From Candidatus Streptomyces philanthi (GTDB taxonomy: Bacteria; Actinomycetota; Actinomycetes; Streptomycetales; Streptomycetaceae), in assembly GCA_018114805.1 (NCBI GenBank), contig CP073042.1, forward strand, positions 1,612,001 through 1,676,000: a DNA stretch of 64,000 nt, written 5' to 3'. A program made the position numbers and the translations under genes. A model generated the notes under the pieces. That model was given only the letters and a program-made list of their open reading frames with translations, was not told where the DNA came from and made no database searches. Position 1 is the first letter of the stretch. Each line of letters starts with the position of its first letter. Below, piece after piece: positions 29,236 to 37,226 of this stretch.

Positions 29236-29261
29236 TATGCATATCGTGTGTACTATGCATA
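29236..29261. promoter_or_regulatory. Twin TATGCATA palindromes, MarR operator candidate
   Basis: Perfect 8-bp palindromes at 29236-29243 and 29254-29261 are spaced 18 bp start to start, about two helical turns, so two dimers could bind the same face. They lie about 100 bp before the MarR start and 170 bp before the MFS start in the one A+T-rich stretch of this divergent region. Confidence 0.7.
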
Positions 29262-29427
29262 TTGAGCGTGCGTGCGGAGTGCCGGGCGGGCTTGTCGTGT
29301 GTGTCCGGCGGCCGTGGTTCGGACTCGATGCGCGGGCCCGGCTCCGTGCCCGAACCCGTAACCGAACCCCTCCCCCCACCCATCAGCGCGCCCATGGCGG
29401 CGCCCCTGCGCGCAAGGAGTTCAAACG

Positions 29428-30607
29428 TTGTCAGCCACCTCTCCCCGTACGGTGGGGCCGGGCGTCGTGACGGGGGTGATCGCGTTGAGCGGTGTCGTCG
29501 TGTCGCTCATACAGACGCTCGTCGTGCCGATCATTCCGCAGCTCCCGCGCCTCCTGGACGCCGAGCCGTCCGACGCCTCCTGGGTGATCACCGCCACCTT
29601 GCTCGCGGCGGCCGTGGTCACGCCGATCGCGGGGCGGCTCGGTGACATGTACGGCAAGCGCAAGGTGCTCGTCGGCAGTCTCGTCTCGCTGGTCGCGGGC
29701 TCCGTGTTGTGTGCCGTGTCCGACGCGCTGATACCGGTGATCGTCGGGCGGGTGTTGCAGGGACTGGCCACCGGGGTGATTCCGGTGGCCATCAGCATGT
29801 TGCGGGACGTGTTGCCCGCGGAGCGGGTTGGCGGGGCCGTGGCGTTGGTCAGTGCCAGCCTGGGGGTCGGCGGGGCGATCGGGTTGCCGCTGTCCGCCGC
29901 CATCGTCGAGAACGCCGACTGGCACGTGCTGTTCTGGCTGGCCTCGATCCTGGTCCTTCGCCATGTACGCGATGTCGCTGACGCTGCCGCAGTTGCTCCA
30001 GTCGCCGGAGGCCACGGGGTACAGGCTCGGGCAGTCCACGCTCATGGCGGGGCTCGCCCTGACGCCCGGTGGGCTGGTGATGATGGCCCTGTCGCCGGTC
30101 TCCACACGGATCACCGCCCGGCACGGGGCCCGTACCTCGCTGCTGATCGGCGTGGCCGTCATCGGCCTCGGGTACGCGGTGGGGCTCTTCCTGATGGCCG
30201 AGGTGTGGCAGATCGTCGTGACGGCGGTGATCGTCAGTGGCGGTGTCGGCATCGCGTACGCCGCGATGCCCGCGCTGATCATGGACGCCATGCCGGTGAC
30301 CGAGACGGCGTCGGCCAACGGGGTCAACGCGCTCACGCGCTCGATCGGCACCTCCACCTCCAGCGCGGTCATGGCCGCGATCCTGGCGAACATGACGCTG
30401 CGCCTCGGGCCGGTCGAGGTGCCGACCGAGGACGGGTTCCGGGTCACGTACGTCGTCGCCATGGCCGCCGCGGCGGTCGGGCTGCTGCTCACCCTGGCCA
30501 TCCCGCGCGCCGTCCATGCCACCGGTGCCACTGGCGCCACCGCCCCGCAGGCTCCGGGTTCGGCCCCGACCGATCTCCCGAGCAGCAACACCACCGAGAC
30601 CCGCTGA
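29428..30607 (+). pseudogene. MFS transporter (DHA2-like), internal deletion and frame change
   Basis: TTG 29428 is preceded by AAGGAG. The first six helices are normal, with GRLGDMYGKRKVLV (motif A) and GRVLQGLATGVIPVAISMLRDVL. After WHVLFWLASIL, near 29955, the sequence jumps in another frame to FAMYAMSLTLPQLLQSPEATGYRLGQ, which in relatives lies about 90 residues further on. The last helices follow to 30607 (VIGLGYAVGLFL; RVTYVVAMAAAAVGLLLTLAIP). The product would be about 390 residues instead of about 480. It is followed after 34 bp by an SDR gene, and both are probably controlled by the divergent MarR protein. The substrate is unknown. Confidence 0.75.
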
Positions 30608-30641
30608 CCCGCCCCGTACGACGGAAGGATTGTTACGCGTC

Positions 30642-31488
30642 ATGGAACATCGCAAGGACAAGGGCAAGGACAACGAGAACCCCACAGGTGAGGGCCGGTT
30701 GGCCGGCAAGATCGCGGTCGTCACCGGGGCGGGGAGCGGGATCGGGCGGGCCGCCGCCGTGTTGATGAGCCGGCAGGGGGCCCGGGTCGTGGTCGCCGAC
30801 TACGACGAGCGCGGCGCGCGGGAGACGGCGGAACTCGTGGTGGCGGCGGGTGGGCGAGCGTTGCCGGTCACCGTGGACGTGACCGACGAGGGCTCGGTCG
30901 CCGCCATGGTGGACGCAGCAGTCGGCGAGTACGGGGCGCTGCACGTGCTCTGCAACCACGTCGGCGGGACCGATCTGCGCAAGGATCTGGACCTGTTGCG
31001 CATGTACATGGACAAGTTCGGTCGGACCGTTGACCGAAACGTGCGCAGCACGCTGTGGGGAGCGCGGTACGCCGTGCCGCACATGATCCGCGCCGGTGGC
31101 GGCTCCATCATCAACACGGCCTCCGTCGCGGCGCTGGTGGGCGACGTGTTGCAGACCTCGTACGACGCCGTGAAGGCGGCGGTGGTCAGCATCACGAAGT
31201 CGATCGCGGTCCAGTACGGGCCGCAGAACGTGCGCTGCAACGCGATCGCTCCGGGCGCCGTCATGACCCCCGGCCTGAAGCAGAACCTGCCTGTGGACGT
31301 CATCGACTCCCTGAAGCGGGGCAACGCACTTGCCGTACCTGGGCACTCCGAAGGACATCGGACATACCATGATGTTCCTCGCCTCCGACGAGTCCCGCTA
31401 TCTGACCGGCCAACTCCTGGTCGTGGACGGCGGCATGACCATGCAGTCCTCCGCCGCGCCGGGACGGCGCGCCATGCTTCCCGGGTAG
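30642..31488 (+). pseudogene. Short-chain dehydrogenase/reductase, one-base frameshift near the C-terminus
   Basis: ATG 30642 starts a classical SDR: IAVVTGAGSGIGRAAAVL (NAD(P) binding), CNHVGGTD in place of the usual NAG motif, INTASVAALVG with the catalytic Ser, and SYDAVKAAVV with the Tyr-x3-Lys pair. At about 31331 the sequence GCACTTGCCG has one T too many; without it the frame continues LPYLGTPKDIGHTMMFLASDESRYLTGQLLVVDGG, the normal end, and stops at TAG 31486-31488. The full protein would be about 280 residues. An acidic Asp after the second strand (VVVADYDERG) favours NAD over NADP. It lies in the MarR-controlled MFS operon, so it may act on the same toxic compound. Confidence 0.8.
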
Positions 31489-31641
31489 CGGGGGCGGAGG
31501 GGCGGTGAGGGCTCCGGGGGGCGGTGGAAGTGGCGTACGGAGCCGTCGGTCGGCGGCGTACGGGATGGTGGGCCGGCGGCGTACCGGGCGGTGTGGCGGG
31601 CGAGCGCGGAACGCTGCGGGTGCCTACGTAGAGTAGGGCTC

Positions 31642-33072
31642 ATGTCCGAGGACACTCCCCTGATAAAGAGCATGCGCGCGGCCGTGCAGGCCACGCCCGG
31701 TGATGTCGCGTTGCGGCTGCACCTCGCCGAGTTGTTGCTCGACGCCGGGCAGGCGGCCGGTGCCGTGGCCGAGGTCGCCGTGGCCCTGCAGCACGCGCCG
31801 GACCACGCGCAGGCGCGCGAACTCATGGCCCGCGCCATCGCCCCGCCGCCGCCCGCTCCGCCGCAAGTCGCGGCCACGGCGTCGGCGCCGGCCGGGACCG
31901 GTGCCGGGCCCGCACAGGGGGCGCAGTGGTCCACCACGGACGCGGGCACGCACGCGGGCGCGGGCGCGAGCCACACCGCCGGCGCGCAGCCCGCCACGGG
32001 CGCGGGCACGCCCGCCGGCGCGAGCCCCACCCCGGACACGGGCCAGGCCACGAACACCGACGCCGCCGGCCCGGGCGCCCCGCGCGGCGGGTTCGACTGG
32101 CAGGCGGCCGAGAACGAGGTCGTACCGCCGCGCTTCGTGGAGGCGCCGCTGACCGTGGACGGCAGCGGGGACCCGGGCGACGCCGACGCGTGGGAGGTGG
32201 CCGCGCCCGGGACGGTGCGGCTGGCCGACGCCGGCGGGATGCAGGACGTGAAGGAACGGCTTGCGGCCGCGTTCCTGGCCCCGTTGCGCAACCCGGAGCT
32301 GCGCAAGCTGTGCGGGAAGAGCCTGCGCGGCGGGCTGTTGTTGTACGGGCCGCCCGGGTGCGGCAAGACGTTCATCGCGCGGGCCGCCGCCGGGGAGTTG
32401 GGGGCCAACTTCCTGTCGGTCTCGGTCAACGACGTGCTGGACATGTGGATCGGCAACTCCGAGCGCAACATGCACGAGATCTTCCAGACGACTCGCCGGC
32501 AAGCGCCGTGCGTGGTGTTCCTGGACGAGTTGGACGCGCTCGGCGGCAAGCGCAGCCGTACGCAGCACTCCGGGATGCGGAACACGGTCAACCAGTTGCT
32601 GACCGAGTTGGACGGGGTGGACGCCACCGCGAACGAGGGCGTGTTCGTGCTCGCCGCCACCAACGTGCCCTGGGACGTGGACATCGCGCTGCGCCGGCCC
32701 GGGCGCCTGGACCGTACGCTGCTCGTGCTGCCGCCCGACGCGCCGGCGCGCGATGCCATCCTGCGCTACCACCTCAAGGACCGGCCCATCGAGTCCGTCG
32801 ATCTGGGCAAGCTCGTCAAGATCACGGACGGCCTGTCCGGCGCCGACCTGGCCCACGTGTGCGAGGCGGCGGCCGAGCACGCGCTGCTCGACTCGGCCCG
32901 TACCGGCACCGTGCGCCTGATCAACATGGCGGACCTGCTGCGCGCGGCCAAGGCCGTGGCGCCCTCGACGGAGCCGTGGTTCGCGACGGCGCGCAACGTG
33001 GCGATGTACGCCAACGAGGGCGGGACGTACGACGACCTGGTCGCCTACCTGAAGCGGAAGCGCAAGCTGTGA
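31642..33072 (+). CDS. AAA+ ATPase with N-terminal TPR segment (SpoVK/Cdc48-like)
   Basis: ATG 31642 gives a 476-residue protein. Residues 1-65 form a TPR-like helical pair (LRLHLAELLLDAGQAAGAVAEVAVALQHAPDHAQARELM), residues 70-150 are a Gly-Ala-Pro-Thr linker, and the rest is a single classical AAA+ module: GLLLYGPPGCGKTFIARAAA (Walker A), CVVFLDELDALGGKR (Walker B), the second region with AATNVPWDVDIALRRPGRLDR (sensor 1 and arginine finger), and a C-terminal helical lid. This is the SpoVK/VPS4-like group that remodels proteins or complexes. The stop overlaps the next gene by GTGA, so the ATPase and the TPR-membrane protein are made together. The substrate is unknown. The frame is intact. 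Confidence 0.88.
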   Translation: MSEDTPLIKSMRAAVQATPGDVALRLHLAELLLDAGQAAGAVAEVAVALQHAPDHAQARELMARAIAPPPPAPPQVAATASAPAGTGAGPAQGAQWSTTDAGTHAGAGASHTAGAQPATGAGTPAGASPTPDTGQATNTDAAGPGAPRGGFDWQAAENEVVPPRFVEAPLTVDGSGDPGDADAWEVAAPGTVRLADAGGMQDVKERLAAAFLAPLRNPELRKLCGKSLRGGLLLYGPPGCGKTFIARAAAGELGANFLSVSVNDVLDMWIGNSERNMHEIFQTTRRQAPCVVFLDELDALGGKRSRTQHSGMRNTVNQLLTELDGVDATANEGVFVLAATNVPWDVDIALRRPGRLDRTLLVLPPDAPARDAILRYHLKDRPIESVDLGKLVKITDGLSGADLAHVCEAAAEHALLDSARTGTVRLINMADLLRAAKAVAPSTEPWFATARNVAMYANEGGTYDDLVAYLKRKRKL

Positions 33073-34142
33073 CGACCGAGCATCCGTTGACGGCGCAGGC
33101 CGGCGCCCTCATCGAACTCGAACGTTTCGACGACGCGAAGGCGTTGTTGGCGCGGCGGCTCGCCGAGGATCCCACCGACGTACGGGCCTGGACCCGGCTC
33201 GGCCGGTGCCACCAGGGCACGAAGGACCACGTGGAGGCGCTGCGCGCGACGGACGAGGCGCTGGCCATCGCCCCCGAGGACTACAACGCGATGCTGCTGC
33301 GGGCGTACGTGCTGCGCAGCCTGGGTCTGGATCGGCGGGAGGAGGCGGTGCAGGCGGCGCGGGCGGCGATCGGCCTCAACTCCGAGTACTTCGCCGTCTA
33401 CTCGCTGCTGGCCGAGTTGCTGTGCTTCCCGCCGCGCCAGGAGAGCTGGCGGGAGGGCGTCGAGATTGCCGAGCAGGGCGTGCGGCTCGCGCCCGAAGAG
33501 GTCGACGCGTACGTGACGCTGTGGAAGGTCGCCGCCGTCGGGCAGGACCGGGCGGCGATGGACCAGATTGAGCGGCAGATCCTCCAGCTCGACCCCACGC
33601 ACGAGATCGCCCTCTCCCAGCAGACGGCCAAGGCCGCGAACGCGCCCGGCGTGCGGGCGGCCGACGCCGCCGAGATGTACGCCGGCGCGCTGGCCGCCGC
33701 GCCCACCTCCTCGTCCCTGAGCTACGGCCTGGACCGCGCCACGTACCGGTTGCTGCGCGGCACCCGGTGGCTCGCGCTGATCTGCCTGGTGGGCGCGGGC
33801 GCGATGGTCAACCTGTTCCCGGAGGAGGGTGAGGCACCGGAGTTGCCGGTGCCGATCGGTACCCGGCTGTGGGTGCTGGTGGTGATGGCGGCCATCTGGG
33901 CGTTCGGTGCCTTCCGGCGCTACCGGCGGTTGCGCGCCGGCGTGCAGCTCAACGTGCGCTCCGTGTTGCGGCGCGGCGCCTGGTCCCGGATCGTCCTCGC
34001 GTAGGCGGCGCTGGCGCTGCTGTGCGGGCTGCTGATCGCGGAGGTGCCGTGGACGGAGCGTACGGTGCCGCAGATGTTGTTCTGGGTGGGCCTCGCGCCG
34101 ACGGCCGCCACGATCTGGTTCGACCGGAAGAAGGCGAAGTGA
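33069..34142 (+). pseudogene. TPR protein with C-terminal membrane segments, interrupted by an in-frame TAG
   Basis: GTG 33069 overlaps the ATPase stop. The first 240 residues are TPR units (ALIELERFDDAKALLARRLAEDPTDVRAWTRLGRCHQG; EALRATDEALAIAPEDYNAMLLRAY). Two to three hydrophobic segments follow (WLALICLVGAGAMVNLF; LWVLVVMAAIWAFGAF). TAG at 34002-34004 interrupts after WSRIVLA; the same frame goes on with AALALLCGLLIAEVPW and a last helix, ending at 34142. A Tyr codon (TAC) here would restore the protein, which would be 357 residues. The coupled AAA+ partner suggests a membrane-anchored scaffold for the ATPase. The role is unknown. Confidence 0.75.
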
Positions 34143-34206
34143 GGGACCGCCGCGCTGGCCGGGCGGGGCTGCGGGAGGCTGGCCCGTTTCGGGTGGCCGA
34201 ACGCCG

Positions 34207-34683
34207 CTAGCCATCGCGGCCCTCGCACGCGAGGGGCATGCCCTCCACCAGTACGGCAGGGTCGACGGCAAGGAACCGCGTACGGAGGGCGTGCACCAGG
34301 GCCACCCGGCCGAGGTCTTCGACGGGCGTCCAGACGACGCCGTGCCGCGCGCAGGGTGGGGCGGCGAACGCGTCGGCGGCCACACGTCCGCCGTCCACGA
34401 AGAGGGCCAACTCTTCGGCCTGACCGGCCGCGGTGGCGGGTTGCTGGTCCACGGCGAGGAGGCGGAGCGGTGGCGGGGGCAGCGCGATGCCGAGGGCGGC
34501 GCCGGTACGTTCGGCGGCGCGCTGGATCGACTCCCCGGGGCGCAGGACGACGCCCGGCGGGTACGGCACGCCGTCCCTGACCACCTGGAGCACGCGCGGC
34601 CACAGGCGGGCGGAGTCGAGCGGATTACGGGTGTCGGCGGGGCAGTGGACCAGCAGGAACACCCACACCTGGCGGCCTGTCAT
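34207..34683 (-). CDS. Nudix-like protein without a recognisable catalytic box
   Basis: A 158-residue protein. VWVFLLVHCPADTRN and VLRPGESIQRAAERTGAALGIAL are laid out like a Nudix fold, but the Nudix box glutamates (REx2EExG) are missing; the segment reads RAAERTGAALG. The end (RHGVVWTPVEDLGRVALVHALRTRF) also resembles the C-terminal helix of that fold. It may be a non-catalytic ligand-binding relative. The start at 34683 overlaps the stop of the next upstream gene by ATGA, so it is the last gene of a small minus-strand operon (35230 to 34207) ahead of the XRE regulator. The assignment to the fold is an inference. Confidence 0.5.
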   Translation of the reverse strand: MTGRQVWVFLLVHCPADTRNPLDSARLWPRVLQVVRDGVPYPPGVVLRPGESIQRAAERTGAALGIALPPPPLRLLAVDQQPATAAGQAEELALFVDGGRVAADAFAAPPCARHGVVWTPVEDLGRVALVHALRTRFLAVDPAVLVEGMPLACEGRDG

Positions 34684-34991
34684 GCGACCCGGACCCCCTC
34701 GATCCCCGCCAGCCCGGCGCACTCGCCGGGGCTGCGGTCGTCGAAGGTGATCAGCCCGGACGCCGCGCTTCCGTCCGACCAAAACCAGCCCTCGACGGTG
34801 TTGTACTCCACCCGCCGCCGGTTGGGGCACAGCACGTCGTACCGGAGGGCGACGGGGTCGAACATCGACTGTTCGTAGGCGGCGTGAAAGTCGGTGTCGG
34901 TGACCGGCACCCACCCACCGTCCACGTACAGGAAGAACCGCAGGGCGACGCCGCGAACGATGACCCGGTGAGTGCCTTCCGTCGTCGTCAT
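34680..34991 (-). CDS. Small protein of unknown function, coupled to the Nudix-like gene
   Basis: ATG 34991 gives 103 residues (TTTEGTHRVIVRGVALRFFLYVDGGWVPV). The protein is rich in aromatic residues and beta-strand propensity, with LCPNRRRVEYNTVEGWFWSDG and LITFDDRSPGECAGLAG. I do not recognise the family. It overlaps the Nudix-like gene by ATGA and is 89 bp after a 49-residue gene, forming a three-gene minus-strand set. Third-position G+C is high, so it is likely real. These small genes lie next to an XRE/DUF397 regulator pair, a combination common in Streptomyces. Confidence 0.6.
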   Translation of the reverse strand: MTTTEGTHRVIVRGVALRFFLYVDGGWVPVTDTDFHAAYEQSMFDPVALRYDVLCPNRRRVEYNTVEGWFWSDGSAASGLITFDDRSPGECAGLAGIEGVRVA

Positions 34992-35080
34992 ACGGCGCCC
35001 CTGGCGATGTTCGCGGGCGTGGCTGCGGGTGCGGACGCGGACGCGTGCTGGCGGCGGTGGATCGGGCACCGGCACGGGGG

Positions 35081-35230
35081 TCAGGCCGAGGTGGCGGCCC
35101 AGAGGTAGTCGTCCCGCCACACCCGCTCGCTGTCGACAGCGGTCACGCTGACGACGGCGGAGGCCGGATCGGGCGGGCCGACCTCACCGGGGCGTCGCCG
35201 GTACACGCGCAGCGTCATCAAATGTTCCAT
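35081..35230 (-). CDS. 49-residue protein of unknown function
   Basis: ATG 35230 (EHLMTLRVYRRRPGEVG) to TGA at 35081-35083; the second ATG four codons in is an alternative start. The sequence is short, basic at the N-terminus, and ends RVWRDDYLWAATSA. Codon bias matches the genome, and it is the first frame of the small minus-strand operon, divergent from the XRE regulator. No function can be proposed. Confidence 0.5.
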   Translation of the reverse strand: MEHLMTLRVYRRRPGEVGPPDPASAVVSVTAVDSERVWRDDYLWAATSA

Positions 35231-35431
35231 GGCCTGGTCTCCCCACGAGGGTGGCTCGTAACTTCCCTCCCTTGGCCAAGACTTGACCCTTCATCGGGCC
35301 ATCGCCTAGGTAAGAGAGTAGCCCGGTCGCGCAACGTGACCAGGCACTCACAGCATCGGCCCGGTGGAGCGGACCCGCTGGCAGTCGCGCCTTAAAACCG
35401 CAAGTGTTAAAGCGGGCAGAGGGAAGAGGGA

Positions 35432-36274
35432 GTGGCAACGTTGGTCATGGAGACGGACGACGGGGCGCCGGCATCGCTGGCGGGGTTCCTCGGCAGACAG
35501 CTTCGCAAGCTCCGCATCGAACGAGGCTGGTCACAGACCGAGTTGGCCACGAAGGCGCACACCACCGGCGCCATGATCAGCTACATGGAAAACGCGAAGC
35601 GGGTGTTAGCGCCTGACCTGGCTCGCGATCTCGACGCGACGTTCGGCATCGACTTCTTCGAGGAGTTGTCCGCGCTGGTCATCGCACACGCGTACCCGTC
35701 GTGGTTCCTGCCGTACGTCGAACTGGAGCGGAAGGCCACAACCATTCTCTCGTTCCAGAGCCAGATCATGCCGGGGCTGCTGCAAACGGAGGAGTATGCA
35801 CGGGCCATGCTTGCCGCAGTGCGACCAGACAACCTGGACGACCTTGTTGCGGCCAGGATGACGCGTCAGGCCGTATTCGACCGCGACGAGCCGCCGCACA
35901 CGTGGTTCATCGTGGAGGAGCAGGTACTCCGTCGCGGGATTGGCGGGCCGGCCGTGATACGCTCCCAGCTTGAGCGTCTACTCTCCGCCGGGCAACATCC
36001 CCGATGCGTGCTCCAGGTCCTCCCGGAAGAAGTGGCCGCGCACCCTGGGCTGGCAGGCGCATTCACGATGCTCAGCTTCGGCCAGGACGGGGAGACAGAC
36101 CCGCCGCAGGACGTGCTGTACGTAGACGGCTTCTCCCGAGGGCGAACCGCTCTCGACCCAGACGAGGTCAACGAGGGCGCCCGCTCCTATGATCTGCTGA
36201 GGAGCTACGCCCTGTCGCCGGAGGAGTCGGCGACCGCATCGGCGCATATGCTGGAAGGACTGACGAAGCGATGA
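35432..36274 (+). CDS. XRE-family regulator with DUF5753 domain, TTA codon present
   Basis: GTG 35432 (ATLVMETDDGAPASLAGFLG) follows an AGAGGGAG ribosome site. The N-terminal helix-turn-helix is LGRQLRKLRIERGWSQTELATKAHTTGAMISYMENAKRV, and residues 90-260 form the DUF5753 domain (ILSFQSQIMPGLLQTEEYARAMLAA, WFIVEEQVLRRGIGGPAVIRSQLERLL, VLQVLPEEVAAHPGLAGAFTML). The codon at 35606-35608 is TTA, so translation depends on the bldA leucine tRNA and is tied to development. The stop overlaps the DUF397 gene by ATGA. Such pairs resemble toxin-antitoxin-like or sigma/anti-sigma modules that affect antibiotic production. The frame is intact. Confidence 0.88.
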   Translation: MATLVMETDDGAPASLAGFLGRQLRKLRIERGWSQTELATKAHTTGAMISYMENAKRVLAPDLARDLDATFGIDFFEELSALVIAHAYPSWFLPYVELERKATTILSFQSQIMPGLLQTEEYARAMLAAVRPDNLDDLVAARMTRQAVFDRDEPPHTWFIVEEQVLRRGIGGPAVIRSQLERLLSAGQHPRCVLQVLPEEVAAHPGLAGAFTMLSFGQDGETDPPQDVLYVDGFSRGRTALDPDEVNEGARSYDLLRSYALSPEESATASAHMLEGLTKR

Positions 36275-36477
36275 GCAGCACAAGCACATGGCCCGTCTGC
36301 TGGCGCAAATCCAGCCACAGCAGCACCAACGGGGGTGAGTGCGTGGAGGTCGGATTCGGTATACCGAGCACCGTCCCGGTCCGCGACAGCAAGGACCCGC
36401 ACGGCCCGGCCCTCGCGTTCGACGCCGCCTGGACCGCGTTCGTCACGGGCGTGAAGAACGGCGACTTCGACGCCTGA
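36271..36477 (+). CDS. DUF397 protein
   Basis: A 68-residue protein, STSTWPVCWRKSSHSSTNGGECVEVG then VPVRDSKDPHGPALAFDAAWTAFVTGVKNGDFD. The W-x-KSSxS start, CVEVG and VRDSKDP are the marks of DUF397. It overlaps the upstream XRE gene by ATGA, and these small proteins bind and control their paired regulator. Full length and intact, followed at once by a strong terminator. Confidence 0.93.
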   Translation: MSSTSTWPVCWRKSSHSSTNGGECVEVGFGIPSTVPVRDSKDPHGPALAFDAAWTAFVTGVKNGDFDA

Positions 36478-36494
36478 TCCCCCACGTACGACGG

Positions 36495-36526
36495 AGCCCT
36501 CGACCGTAGCCCGATGGTCGAGGGCT
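36495..36526 (+). terminator. Strong hairpin terminator after DUF397
   Basis: AGCCCTCGACC (36495-36505) and GGTCGAGGGCT (36516-36526) form a perfect 11-bp stem with a 10-base loop, followed by TTTGC, 18 bp after the DUF397 stop. Confidence 0.85.
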
Positions 36527-36647
36527 TTGCCATGCCAGAGGTGGATGCCGTGGGGGACATCGGGCGTGCCGGCGAAGTCGACGCTCTGGGTTAACCGAGC
36601 GGTTGTACAGCAGGGTTGAGGTACCCAAGCCCGAAGGGTTATGAGCG

Positions 36648-36821
36648 ATGACCGAGACATGCGAACTCAACTCCCGCTGTCGGGCGTACACGCTGATGGC
36701 CGTTCTCCTCCGCATCGTCGACGACATCCCGGGCCTCGGGCACATCAGTCAGCGGCGTACTCGAACCCACATCCACGCGATCCGAACGCAACTGCCCAGC
36801 CCCCTACCAGGCCACGCCTAG
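36648..36821 (+). CDS. 57-residue protein of unknown function
   Basis: ATG 36648 (TETCELNSRCRAYTLM) to TAG 36819-36821. The frame has the third-position G+C pattern of real genes and ends IHAIRTQLPSPLPGHA. It follows the DUF397 terminator and overlaps the stop of the convergent gene by four bases. No family recognised. Confidence 0.45.
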   Translation: MTETCELNSRCRAYTLMAVLLRIVDDIPGLGHISQRRTRTHIHAIRTQLPSPLPGHA

Positions 36822-37093
36822 ACGGTGTCGTCGTCGCCGTCTGCCCGGACCCAGGCCAGCTGTGCGTCGCTCAGTGGAGGATCGAACCCTTCCGGGAACA
36901 TCAGCATGCGGGGTTGCGGCCACACGTTCTCCGGTCCGTGCTCTTGGCAGTGCGAAGCGATGAGGTGTGGTCTTTCCCCACAGGACTCGTGCCAGTAATG
37001 CCGGTCATGTGCCTGGCAGAAGAACCAGAACCGTGAACACTCGTCCTCGTCGCTCGGCTCGTGGAAGGCGGGATCACGGACTATCTGGGTCAC
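36818..37093 (-). CDS. Cys/His-rich 91-residue protein of unknown function
   Basis: TQIVRDPAFHEPSDEDECSRFWFFCQAHDRHYWHESCGERPHLIASHCQEHG is strikingly rich in Cys and His (four Cys and at least six His within about 45 residues), so it may bind zinc; the pattern does not match a classical zinc finger that I know. The C-terminal 40 residues are acidic and Pro-rich. It is convergent with the 57-residue gene and about 130 bp from the CHAT gene end. No function can be proposed. Confidence 0.55.
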   Translation of the reverse strand: MTQIVRDPAFHEPSDEDECSRFWFFCQAHDRHYWHESCGERPHLIASHCQEHGPENVWPQPRMLMFPEGFDPPLSDAQLAWVRADGDDDTV

Positions 37094-37226
37094 TGGCTCC
37101 TATTTGTTGAGCCGAGGGATGGGGCGGGGATCGCGCCACAGCAGTCGTGGAGGAAGCACGCCCTCCATCCTGCACCGACTTCGGCGCCTGGCCGCCACTC
37201 TCCCCCTCCGTGCGACAGCCCCCGCC

